Assembly: GCA_964387935.1 (NCBI GenBank) | Contig: CAYLZN010000061.1 | Location: 1 to 22,638 of the forward strand | Direction: 5' to 3' | DNA length: 22,638 nt | Source: CAYLZN01 sp964387935 | GTDB lineage: Bacteria; Acidobacteriota; Vicinamibacteria; Vicinamibacterales; JAFNAJ01 | Made by a program: the position numbers and the translations under genes | In this document: in pieces, positions 15,241-22,513 of the stretch | Numbering within the stretch: position 1 is the stretch's first letter | Layout: every line of letters begins with the position of its first letter | Notes under the pieces: generated by a model | The model's input: only the letters and a program-made list of their open reading frames with translations | Database searches by the model: none | Told to the model about the DNA's origin: nothing

Positions 15241-15489
15241 ATGAACTGGATCGTCACGCTCGTAATTGGTGGGATCATCGGCTGGCTCGCCAGCCTCGTC
15301 ATGAAGACCGATGCGCAGATGGGCCTCATCGGCAACGTCATCGTGGGCATCGTCGGCTCGGTCTTCGGGTTCTGGCTGGCGTCCCTGCTCGGCATCTCGG
15401 CCGGCAGTGCGCTCGGGGGCTACCTCGTGGCCATCCTGGGCGCGGCCGTGCTGATTGGCATCCTCAAAGTGGCCGGTGTGCTGAGCTAG
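15241..15489 (+). CDS. GlsB/YeaQ/YmgE-family stress-response membrane protein
   Basis: An 82-residue integral membrane protein made of three glycine-rich hydrophobic segments (about 3-20, 27-48 and 55-80). The pattern GGIIGWLASLVMK, GLIGNVIVGIVGSVFGFWLA and a final GAAVLIGIL is characteristic of the transglycosylase-associated (GlsB/YeaQ) family, which is induced by general and envelope stress; the biochemical role is unknown. GGGAGGA 5 nt before the ATG is a strong ribosome binding site. The preceding 163 bp have no clear sigma-70 promoter; this is where the operon promoter should be. First gene of a run of seven genes with gaps of 42 nt or less. Confidence 0.9.
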   Translation: MNWIVTLVIGGIIGWLASLVMKTDAQMGLIGNVIVGIVGSVFGFWLASLLGISAGSALGGYLVAILGAAVLIGILKVAGVLS

Positions 15490-15531
15490 CCACAAGGTCG
15501 CAGGCAGCTGCCCCAGTCTCCAGGAGGACAC

Positions 15532-16140
15532 ATGCGCAAGACCGCTGCAACGGCGTGCCTCGCCGCCGCCACGTTGCTCGCCGCGCCCGTGCGCGCCGAG
15601 GAACGCACGATCGACTGCGAGAGCCGGCATTTCCGCTACAGCTACTGCCGTGCCGACACCGACAACCGCGTGACGCTCGTGCGGCAGAAGTCCAGCACCC
15701 GTTGTCAGCTCTGGGACAACTGGGGTTACGACGCGCGGGGCGTGTGGGTGGACCGCGGGTGCGCGGCCGAATTCCGCGTGGGGCGGGGCAGCGGAGGCAG
15801 TGGCGCGGCTGCCGGTGCGGCCATCGCCGGCATCGCGATTGCCGCCGCGATTGCCGCCGGGAAGAACCATCACAGCGATAGCGTGCCCGCGTGGGCCGTG
15901 GGCTCGTTCCAGGGATACGACGAGGCCGAGCGCACGAACGTGGAGCTGACGATCCAGCCGGGCGGTTCGGTGAGCGGGTACGCAGGTGGCACGACCTTCT
16001 CCGGTCGCTGGGACGACAACCGGCTCCAGGCCGGTCGAAAGAAGTTCCGCGTGGAGCGCTCGGGCAACGGGTTCGTCGCGGTCGACGACACGGGGCGCGG
16101 GTATCGCATCTACTTCCAGCGGTCCGGCGGCGGCTACTGA
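15532..16140 (+). CDS. Exported DUF3011-domain protein
   Basis: A 202-residue secreted protein. Residues 1-22 form a signal peptide (ending VRA/EE). Residues 28-83 are a DUF3011 domain: CES-FRYSYC, VTLVRQKSS, WGYDARGVWVDRGC and AEF with its conserved Cys at 29, 39, 58 and 77. A Gly/Ala-rich hydrophobic segment (90-110) may be a membrane anchor or glycine-zipper helix. The C-terminal part (122-202) is beta-rich and ends in GYRIYFQRSGGGY. DUF3011 has no assigned function but is frequent in Acidobacteria and Proteobacteria envelope proteins. AGGAGGA lies 4 nt before the ATG, the same layout as in the previous gene. Gaps are 42 nt upstream and 31 nt downstream. Confidence 0.85.
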   Translation: MRKTAATACLAAATLLAAPVRAEERTIDCESRHFRYSYCRADTDNRVTLVRQKSSTRCQLWDNWGYDARGVWVDRGCAAEFRVGRGSGGSGAAAGAAIAGIAIAAAIAAGKNHHSDSVPAWAVGSFQGYDEAERTNVELTIQPGGSVSGYAGGTTFSGRWDDNRLQAGRKKFRVERSGNGFVAVDDTGRGYRIYFQRSGGGY

Positions 16141-16171
16141 GGCCGTGGCGCCCAGTCGAGGAGCAATCGTC

Positions 16172-17089
16172 ATGCAATCGCCCAAGTTTCCCGCGTTCCT
16201 CTCCGCCCTCGTGCTGGCCGGACTGGTGACCACCACGGTCGTGGCGGGCATCGCCTCCGCCCAGACCGCACCGTCGAAGCCCGGCCAGGGCTACGAAGAC
16301 CCCGCGGGCATTCCGCTGCGTCCACGGGCGGCCGACGTGGAGCCGGTCTGGGCCAGGCCCGCCATCGACACGCTGGCGACGATTCGCAAGCGGGGCGTGC
16401 TCCGGGTGGGCGTGGTGCCCACCGAGCCGTATGTGATGCGCAATGCCAAGGGCGATCTGGTCGGCTTCAGCATCGACATCGCCCGCCAGTTGGCCGACGA
16501 CCTCGGGGTCGAGGTCGAGTTCGTGCCGACCTCGTGGACGCAGGTCGTGCCCGACCTCGTCGGGAATCAGTTCGACGCGATTGCGACCGGCCTGTGGATC
16601 ACGCCGGCCCGGGCGCTCGTGGTCAACTTCACGGAGCCGACGTCGGTGGGCGCAGTCCACCTCGTGGCTGGCAAGCCGCTGGCTTCGGCCATGAAGTCGC
16701 ACCAGGACTTCAATCGCCCAGACGTCCGGCTCGTCGTCTACGCCGGCAGCAGCCAGGAAGGTCTGGCGAGCCGCCTGTTCCCGAACGCGACGCTGGTCAG
16801 GCTCGAAGGAGACGCCGATCCGCTGGTGCCGGTGCTGGAAGGCAAGGCACACGCGGTACTCGTGACGACACCGACGCCTCAACTGGTCGTGGCACATTCG
16901 CCCGAGCGGTTGTTCCTGCCGCTTGCCGACCCCTTGCAGAGTACGACGACGGCCGCGGCGATCCGCAAGGGCGATGCCGACTTCCTGAACTTCCTGAACA
17001 GCTGGATCGCGTTCAGGCGGGAGAGCGGGTGGCTGCCCGAGCGCCAGCACTACTGGTTCCGCACGACGGAGTGGACGAAAGGCATGTAG
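16172..17089 (+). CDS. Family-3 extracellular solute-binding protein (orphan)
   Basis: A 305-residue periplasmic binding protein. Residues 1-31 are a signal peptide (IASA/QT). The SBP_bac_3 domain starts with IRKRGVLRVGV (71-81), followed by the ligand-contact strand EPYVM (85-89), DLVGFSIDIARQLADDLGV (95-113) and FDAIATGLWITPARALVVNF (134-153), which corresponds to the FD.I..G...TPeR...v.Fs signature of amino-acid-binding proteins. It is usually partnered by an ABC permease and ATPase, but none lies here; neighbours suggest a sensing or scavenging role for a cell-wall-derived ligand, which is inference. GAGGAG lies 9 nt before the ATG. The next gene begins 12 nt after the stop. Confidence 0.87.
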   Translation: MQSPKFPAFLSALVLAGLVTTTVVAGIASAQTAPSKPGQGYEDPAGIPLRPRAADVEPVWARPAIDTLATIRKRGVLRVGVVPTEPYVMRNAKGDLVGFSIDIARQLADDLGVEVEFVPTSWTQVVPDLVGNQFDAIATGLWITPARALVVNFTEPTSVGAVHLVAGKPLASAMKSHQDFNRPDVRLVVYAGSSQEGLASRLFPNATLVRLEGDADPLVPVLEGKAHAVLVTTPTPQLVVAHSPERLFLPLADPLQSTTTAAAIRKGDADFLNFLNSWIAFRRESGWLPERQHYWFRTTEWTKGM

Positions 17090-17101
17090 GTGAGAGCACG
17101 C

Positions 17102-18010
17102 ATGAAGAGCATCCCGTTGATCAACTGCCGAAACAGGGCCGCCCTCGCGGCGGGTGTGGTGATCGTGGCCGGTCTGTCCCAGGGACCGGTGCTGGCACAA
17201 TCGTGGAACGACAGCCGCGCCGCCGTGGACGCCTGCGAGCAGGAGTTGGAATTCCGCATGGCCCGCGACGCGGGCGGGCGAGCGCCTTCCACTGGCATTG
17301 ACGTCCGAAGCCTCAACGTTCAGCAAAGCAGCCGGAACGCCGTCACGGTGAACGGTCGCGGCAACTACCGCCGCGACCAGTTCGACCGCGGGCGTGCCTA
17401 CACGTTCCGCTGCACCTTCGACACGAGAAGCGGCCGGGCGACCGCGAACTACCAGTGGGGTTCGGGAACGGTGGGCGGCGGGTACGATGAACCCGGCTAC
17501 ACGGCGCCGCCGTCGTGGAATCCCGGTCCCGGTGGCGGCGGGTGGGGCGGCAGCGGCAGCAGCGCGTATCCGCCCACTGGCAGGGTGTTCTTCAGCGGCG
17601 GCATCCTCAACCGCGCGAGCACCAAGGGCCTGGACGTCGCCGGCGAGAGCCGGGACGACGGCGCGAACGTCCAGCAGTGGGATTTCGGTGCGAAGGCCAA
17701 CCAGTCGTGGGACATCATCGACCTCGGCCGTGGCGAGTTCTCCATCGTCAACCGGAACAGCGGCAAGGCGCTCGACGTGGCCAGGCACGACGCGTCCGAC
17801 GGTGCGAACGTGCAGCAGTTCCGCTGGCACAACGGCGACAACCAGCGCTGGCGTCTCGAGCGGACTGGTGGAGGCTTCTACCAGATCGTGAGCGTCTCGA
17901 GCGGACGGTGCCTGGACGTGCACTCGGCGCGCCTCAACGAGAACGGCGCGAACATCCAGCAGTGGAGCTGCAGCGGACAGCCGAACCAGCAGTGGCGGCT
18001 GGGGCGCTGA
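17102..18010 (+). CDS. Exported ricin B-type (beta-trefoil) lectin with unassigned N-terminal domain
   Basis: A 302-residue secreted protein. Residues 1-32 are a signal peptide (VLAQ). Residues 34-119 form a compact domain with two Cys (45, 104), starting WNDSRAAVDACEQELEFRM and ending in ATANYQW; I do not recognise a named family. A Gly/Pro/Ser linker (120-158) leads to a ricin-type beta-trefoil (160-302) with internal repeats containing S.(K/R).LDVA/LDVH and DGANVQQ(W/F), and the QxW motifs (QQW, QSW, QRW, QQW) that define the fold. Such lectins bind galactosides or other glycans. The ATG at 17102 is preferred to the GTG at 17090 because AGGTGAG lies 8 nt before it. It follows the solute-binding protein by 12 nt. 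Confidence 0.85.
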   Translation: MKSIPLINCRNRAALAAGVVIVAGLSQGPVLAQSWNDSRAAVDACEQELEFRMARDAGGRAPSTGIDVRSLNVQQSSRNAVTVNGRGNYRRDQFDRGRAYTFRCTFDTRSGRATANYQWGSGTVGGGYDEPGYTAPPSWNPGPGGGGWGGSGSSAYPPTGRVFFSGGILNRASTKGLDVAGESRDDGANVQQWDFGAKANQSWDIIDLGRGEFSIVNRNSGKALDVARHDASDGANVQQFRWHNGDNQRWRLERTGGGFYQIVSVSSGRCLDVHSARLNENGANIQQWSCSGQPNQQWRLGR

Positions 18011-18025
18011 GCCGTTACAGGCACC

Positions 18026-19306
18026 GTGACGACACCACCCTCGTTCACTCGGGCTGGGATCCTGGTCGGGCTGGCGCTGCTCTGGCACGCCAGCCCCGGC
18101 TTCACCGGCGACGAGCCCTTCGCGTTCGTCCAGGTCTCCAGCCGGGAGCAGCGGCTTCAGTACCTGTCGGTCGCCCGCATCTGGTCCGATCCGGGGGCGT
18201 TGACGCCCGACGAGGTGCGGCGAGGCCCGCACGTGAACCTGCCGCCGGCGGTGACGGCCGCGCTCGGCGGCGAGCCGCTGGCCTGCACGTTCGTCAAGCC
18301 GGGCGAGGCGCTCGGCGGAAAGACGCCCAAGTTCGTCTGCCGCACTGCGGGAGGCGCGACCATCCGGGTCAAGTACACCGATGGGTCGGAGAAGGGCAAC
18401 CGCGAGGTGTTCTCGCTGGTGGCCGCGACGCGCCTGATGTGGGCCCTGGGGTTCGAGGCCGACGCGGTCTACCCCGTCGCGGTGGAATGCCGGGACTGCC
18501 CGGCGGATCCCATGACGGGGACGGGGCCGCCGTCTACTCGCCGCTTCCTCGGGGTCTTCCAGCCACGCTTCTCGAATGTCGTCATGGTCGACGGAGACAA
18601 TCCGAACCAGGGCTGGAAGTGGGGTGAGCTCGACGACGCCATCGACGCCCTGGAGCCGGGCGCCGTTCGGGACCGTCAACGCATGCACTTCGATGCCCTG
18701 ACCCTGCTGGGGGTGATGTTCCAGCACGGCGATCGCAAGCCGGAGCAGCAGCGGCTGTCGTGCGGGGGCGCGATTGCGCGGTCTGCCGGGGACGTGCAGC
18801 CGCTCGTCGAGCAGGACGGGCACGGCTATGACGTCCCCGTGTTCTTCGAGCATCCGGGCGAGCGCGCGTGTGCCGAGCCGGTCGTGACGATTCAGGACGT
18901 GGGAGCGACCTTCGGCGGCGCGGGCCGCACGAGCAATCCCCGCACCTCGAAGATGCACCTGGCGTCCTGGGCAGACAAGCCCGTGTTCCGACCGGCACGC
19001 GCGACGTCATCAGGGCAGGTTCCCGAGTGCCGGGGCGACCTCACGGTGTCGATGGCGGCGGGTGACCGGGCGCACGGCAACCCGAGGATCGGCGATGCCG
19101 GGCGGCGTTTCCTGCTGGCGCAGTTCCAGCGCCTCACCGACGCCCATCTGGTCGCCGTGCTGAAGGCCGCACGCGTCGAGCAGATGGGGGAGTCGCACGT
19201 GTGGCGGGACCCGCGCATCGGGCAGGCCTACAGCGGCGTTGACGCCTGGGTCGCGGCACTGAAGGACAAGCTCCGACAGATCGAGGAACGGAGCTGCGCG
19301 CCGTGA
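18026..19306 (+). CDS. Exported cysteine-rich protein with atypical-kinase-like motifs, function unknown
   Basis: A 426-residue exported protein (GTG start, signal peptide about 1-27) with eight Cys spread from 87 to 424, suggesting disulfides outside the cytoplasm. I recognise no named family. The motif order resembles PI3K/HipA/Fam20-type kinase folds: a strand with Lys116 (TIRVKYTDG), a helix with Glu127 (NREVFSLVAATRLMWALGF), then HFDALTLLGVMFQHGDRKPEQQRL (221-244), like the catalytic 'N.DR..xN..l' loop, and VVTIQDVGATFG (286-297), like the metal-binding 'iD.G.aF' motif (Asp291). Gln241 replaces the usual Asn of such loops. It starts 15 nt after the lectin and its stop overlaps the next gene's start. 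Being a kinase is inference from motifs; it could be a pseudo-enzyme or a different fold. Confidence 0.6.
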   Translation: MTTPPSFTRAGILVGLALLWHASPGFTGDEPFAFVQVSSREQRLQYLSVARIWSDPGALTPDEVRRGPHVNLPPAVTAALGGEPLACTFVKPGEALGGKTPKFVCRTAGGATIRVKYTDGSEKGNREVFSLVAATRLMWALGFEADAVYPVAVECRDCPADPMTGTGPPSTRRFLGVFQPRFSNVVMVDGDNPNQGWKWGELDDAIDALEPGAVRDRQRMHFDALTLLGVMFQHGDRKPEQQRLSCGGAIARSAGDVQPLVEQDGHGYDVPVFFEHPGERACAEPVVTIQDVGATFGGAGRTSNPRTSKMHLASWADKPVFRPARATSSGQVPECRGDLTVSMAAGDRAHGNPRIGDAGRRFLLAQFQRLTDAHLVAVLKAARVEQMGESHVWRDPRIGQAYSGVDAWVAALKDKLRQIEERSCAP

Positions 19307-21354
19307 TCGCGACTGGACGGATCGGGAAGAGTGAGGGCTTCACTGTGTGTCGGTTGCTGATCTGGGTCTTCGTGGCCGCCTACGCCGTGGCACTCCTGCT
19401 CCTGGTCGTGGGCACGTTCGGGCTCTTCGGGAGCGAGCGCGATCCGCTCGCCGGTGTGTTCCTCGTGCCGCTGGGTCTCCCCTGGGTTCTGTGGACGGGC
19501 AGATTACCCGAGGCCGTCCGGCCCGTGGCCGCTGCCGTGACGCCGCTCATCAATCTCGGGCTGCTGGTTGGACTCTGCCGCGTGCTGCGGCGGGGTGGCG
19601 GCGCGATCGGGGCAGTCATTCTGGTCCTCTCCGTGGGCGCCACCGGGTGCGCTGCGGATCCGGCCCCGGCGCCGCAGGACTCGAGGGGCCCTGCCGACGC
19701 AGGGGTCGTGCAGGCCCGGCCCCAGGTGCCGCCGGTGCCCGCGCTCGATCCCGTGATCGACGCGGCAGTCGGCAGCATCCTCCAGTCGGCCGACCATCCG
19801 GGCCTCACGTGGAGCGCCATCCCCGACGTCGTCGAGGACCTGAAGCCGCTCTACGCCGCCGAAGCAGACCGACTGTTGTGGTTCGACGGCGCGACACCTG
19901 TGCCCTCGGTGGAGAAGACCCTCGCGGCGCTGGCGGCCGCCGCCGAGCACGGGCTCGACCCCGCAGACTACGATGCGGCCGCCCTGGGCGAGCAGTGGCG
20001 CACGATCAAGGGAGGGTCGGCGTCTGCACCGGACCGCGCGCTGTTCGACGTCGGCCTCAGTGTGGCGGCCGCGCGCCTGCTGCGCGCCGTGCACAACGGG
20101 CGGGTGGATCCCGCGACGATGCACTGGGGCTACGAGATCGACCGCAAGGTGGTGGACCCGGCCGGCCTGCTGCGAGGCGTCCGCGAGGGTCCGGGGCTGG
20201 CTGCCACCCTCGATGCGCTCCAGCCGACGTTTGCGCACTACACCCGAGCGCGGCGCACGCTGGCCGCGTATCGGGCGCTCGCCCAGGCCGGCGAGCCCGA
20301 GGCCGTGCCCGACCTGCCGAAGGGCCAGACGAAGGTCGAGCCCGGCAAGACCTGGAGCGGGATGCCCCAATTGGCGGCCCGGCTCCGCGCCTTCGGCGGC
20401 CTGCCTGCGGGGGGCGGCGGCGACGGCGCCTCGGCCCCGACGGCCTATTCCGGTGCCCTGGTCGACGCCGTCAAGCGTTTCCAGGAGCGTCACGGGCTCG
20501 AAGCGGATGGCGTCCTTGGCGCCGGCACCATCAAGGCGATCAACGTGCCGCTCGCACAGCGCGTGCGGCAGATCGAGCTGGCCATGGAGCGGATGCGCTG
20601 GCTGCCCAGGCTGAGCGACGGCCCGAACGTGTTCGTGAACGTCCCGCTGTTCCGGCTGTGGGCGACCGACCCGCGCAGCGGCGACGAACCGTTGCGGATG
20701 AACGTCGTGGTCGGCAAGGCGCTCAACCACAAGACGCCGCTCTTCGTCGAGCAGATGGAGTACGTCATCTTCCGGCCCTACTGGAATCCGCCGCGGGGCA
20801 TTACCGTGCAGGAGCTGATTCCCTACGCGCGGCGCGACCCGTCGTACCTGGACCGCGAGGAACTGGAGATCGTCGCGAGCGGGGCGGACGATGCGCGGGC
20901 GCTGCCGGCGACGCCGGACAACCTGTCGGCCGTCATCGCCGGGAAGCTGTTCATCCGCCAGAGGCCAGGGCCCAGGAACTCGCTCGGTCTGGCCAAGTTC
21001 ATCTTCCCGAACGCCGAGAACGTGTACATGCACGGCACGCCGGCGCAGCAGCTGTTCTCTCGCGCGCGGCGTGATTTCAGCCACGGCTGCATCCGCCTCG
21101 AGGATCCGGCGCGGTTTGCCGAGTGGGTGCTGCGCGAGTACCCGGAGTGGACGCGCGAGCGGATCGACGCCGCGATGCAGGCGGATCGGCCGACGCGGGT
21201 GAACCTGAAGCAGCCGCTGACCGTGGTGCTCTTCTACGACACGGTGCACGTCAACTCGGAGGGGGTGGCGTTCTTCGTCGATGACATCTACGGTCACGAC
21301 CGCGCCCTCGACGCCGCGCTCCAGCACGGCTATCCGTATCCCGTCCGGAAGTAG
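19303..21354 (+). CDS. L,D-transpeptidase of the YcbB/LdtD type with an N-terminal two-helix membrane domain
   Basis: A 683-residue cell-wall enzyme that forms 3-3 cross-links or anchors proteins to peptidoglycan. Two hydrophobic segments (about 18-41 and 51-92) resemble a small stand-alone membrane protein family (GTFGLFGSERDPLAGVF, PLGLPW). They are followed by a lipoprotein-like signal (VILVLSVGATGC, Cys116), a linker, the YcbB scaffold domain (about 150-340), a peptidoglycan-binding domain (355-415, RFQERHGLEADGVLG) and the YkuD catalytic domain with His577 in MHGTP and Cys596 in SHGCIRLED. The catalytic signature is intact. Start options are GTG 19303 (4-nt overlap with the previous stop, favoured by coupling) and GTG 19345 with GAGGG upstream. 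The membrane part looks fused in frame to an LdtD-like protein. Confidence 0.93.
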   Translation: MIATGRIGKSEGFTVCRLLIWVFVAAYAVALLLLVVGTFGLFGSERDPLAGVFLVPLGLPWVLWTGRLPEAVRPVAAAVTPLINLGLLVGLCRVLRRGGGAIGAVILVLSVGATGCAADPAPAPQDSRGPADAGVVQARPQVPPVPALDPVIDAAVGSILQSADHPGLTWSAIPDVVEDLKPLYAAEADRLLWFDGATPVPSVEKTLAALAAAAEHGLDPADYDAAALGEQWRTIKGGSASAPDRALFDVGLSVAAARLLRAVHNGRVDPATMHWGYEIDRKVVDPAGLLRGVREGPGLAATLDALQPTFAHYTRARRTLAAYRALAQAGEPEAVPDLPKGQTKVEPGKTWSGMPQLAARLRAFGGLPAGGGGDGASAPTAYSGALVDAVKRFQERHGLEADGVLGAGTIKAINVPLAQRVRQIELAMERMRWLPRLSDGPNVFVNVPLFRLWATDPRSGDEPLRMNVVVGKALNHKTPLFVEQMEYVIFRPYWNPPRGITVQELIPYARRDPSYLDREELEIVASGADDARALPATPDNLSAVIAGKLFIRQRPGPRNSLGLAKFIFPNAENVYMHGTPAQQLFSRARRDFSHGCIRLEDPARFAEWVLREYPEWTRERIDAAMQADRPTRVNLKQPLTVVLFYDTVHVNSEGVAFFVDDIYGHDRALDAALQHGYPYPVRK

Positions 21355-21387
21355 GTCGCGCTGACGCGCCTGGTGAGCCTCATCGTG

Positions 21388-22140
21388 ATGAATCTGCGCA
21401 ACAAGGTGGTGGTCGTCGCCCTGGCTGCGATGGCGTCTGTGACGGTCGCGCAGGGGCAGGGCATTCGAGAGGAGCGCGTGTCCTTCAAGCCCGGCGCCTC
21501 GTCGGCGACGCTGCAGGGGTCGATCAAGGGCGACGCGACGGTGGACTACGTGCTGGGCGCCAGGGCCGGGCAGACGATGACGGTGACGATGAAGACCGCT
21601 CACGGCGCCAACTACTTCAACGTGCTGCCGCCGGGCTCGGACGCGGCCATCGCGATCGGCTCGAACCTCGGGAACTCGTGGAGCGGCACGCTGCCGGTGG
21701 ACGGCGACTACCGCATTCGCGTGTACCTGATGCGCAGCGCAGCACGCCGCAACGAGACCGCGACCTACACGTTGACGGTCGGCATCACCGGGCATGCGAC
21801 GCCCGCGCCGGCTGGCGATGCGAAGGTCGCCGGCACTCCCTACCATGCGACAGGGACGGTGCCCTGTTCGGTCGGGACGGATCCCAAGGGATCAGCGCGG
21901 TGTTCGTTCGGCGTCATCCGCCAGGGCAGCGGCCGCGCCGCGGTGCACCTGGCCTCGCCGGGCTACGACGTGACGCTGCACAAGGACCAGGTGCGCGTGC
22001 TGCGGTTCACCGGCAGCACGATCACCAGCGCCGATCCCAAGGAGAAGGTCACGTTCCAGAAGCGCGACGACGACTGGACGGTTGCCGTGAACGACTTCTA
22101 CTTCTACACGATCCCAGAGGCGGCGATCGTCGGAGGCTGA
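21388..22140 (+). CDS. Exported protein with PliG-like (g-type lysozyme inhibitor) domain
   Basis: A 250-residue secreted protein with signal peptide 1-24 (VAQGQ). Residues 30-135 resemble g-type lysozyme inhibitors: FKPGASSATLQGSIKGD, YVLGARAGQTMTV, YFNVLPPGSD and the family hallmark GDYRIRVYLMRSAARRNETATYTL. In PliG the last strand with its RxDARK-like loop blocks the lysozyme active site. The C-terminal 110 residues (145-250, two Cys) are a separate beta-rich region with no family I recognise. The ATG at 21388 fits the signal peptide; a GTG at 21373 is possible. It follows the L,D-transpeptidase by 33 nt, and protecting peptidoglycan from lysozyme fits that setting. The homology is a pattern match by eye and inhibition is not shown. 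Confidence 0.6.
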   Translation: MNLRNKVVVVALAAMASVTVAQGQGIREERVSFKPGASSATLQGSIKGDATVDYVLGARAGQTMTVTMKTAHGANYFNVLPPGSDAAIAIGSNLGNSWSGTLPVDGDYRIRVYLMRSAARRNETATYTLTVGITGHATPAPAGDAKVAGTPYHATGTVPCSVGTDPKGSARCSFGVIRQGSGRAAVHLASPGYDVTLHKDQVRVLRFTGSTITSADPKEKVTFQKRDDDWTVAVNDFYFYTIPEAAIVGG

Positions 22141-22179
22141 GACGTCGCCGCCGGTTGTTGAGCAGGAGCGAGTGAGGTT

Positions 22180-22198
22180 GACCGGGCGCATGCCCGTC
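22180..22198 (+). terminator. Possible terminator hairpin after the envelope operon
   Basis: GAC-(C)-GGGC pairs with GCCC-GTC around a GCAT loop, 40 nt after the stop of the PliG-like gene, with one bulged C. There is no T-run. It is the only hairpin I see between the operon and the second vapBC pair. Confidence 0.3.
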
Positions 22199-22243
22199 CG
22201 CCTGGGTGGGGTCGTGACGACGCGGCTGGCGTCTTCCCAGGAA

Positions 22244-22272
22244 TTGCCCTCATTGGTCTAGTTGATTAAGCT
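22244..22272 (+). promoter_or_regulatory. Promoter of the right-hand vapBC pair
   Basis: TTGCCC (22244-22249) and TAAGCT (22267-22272) are separated by exactly 17 nt. The -10 box ends 7 nt before the ATG at 22280, so the mRNA should start at or next to the start codon (leaderless). No Shine-Dalgarno sequence is present. The region is more AT-rich than its surroundings. Confidence 0.55.
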
Positions 22273-22279
22273 AGTTGGT

Positions 22280-22513
22280 ATGGACATCACCGAGATCGGC
22301 GCTTTCGAGGCCAAGACCCGGCTGTCGGAGCTCCTCGACCGCGTGTCGCGCGGCCGGATCTACCGCATCACCAAGCGCGGCAAGCCCGTGGCGGAACTGC
22401 GGCCGGTCGCCATCGCGTCGCGGCGGCCCCGCTTCGGCAGCGACAAGGGGCGCGTCGTGATCGGCGACGACTTCGACGCCCCGGTGCCGGACCTGGTGGG
22501 GTACGAGAAGTGA
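22280..22513 (+). CDS. vapB: Phd/YefM-family antitoxin (VapB partner)
   Basis: A 77-residue antitoxin. EAKTRLSELLDRVSRGRIYRITKRGKPVAELRP (10-42) is a typical Phd/YefM DNA-binding N-terminus; the C-terminal half (50-77) is the toxin-wrapping tail. The ATG at 22280 is preferred over TTG 22262 because the promoter's -10 box overlaps the latter. Its stop codon overlaps the toxin start by 4 nt (GTGA). It belongs to the same general family as the antitoxin at 964-1239, but the two are only distantly alike. Confidence 0.88.
   Translation: MDITEIGAFEAKTRLSELLDRVSRGRIYRITKRGKPVAELRPVAIASRRPRFGSDKGRVVIGDDFDAPVPDLVGYEK

Noticed and set aside
17520..17575. GGC/GGT-rich stretch as a tandem repeat or frameshift hotspot
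   Set aside because: It encodes the Gly/Ser linker of the lectin in frame; there is no regular repeat unit.
15464..18958. 1164-codon open frame on the minus strand
   Set aside because: It lies antisense to five well-supported genes with signal peptides and family motifs, is His/Arg/Asp-rich and shows no domain; it is a GC-bias shadow.
19504..21846. 780-codon minus-strand open frame
   Set aside because: It is antisense to the L,D-transpeptidase and PliG-like genes and has a shadow-type composition without motifs.
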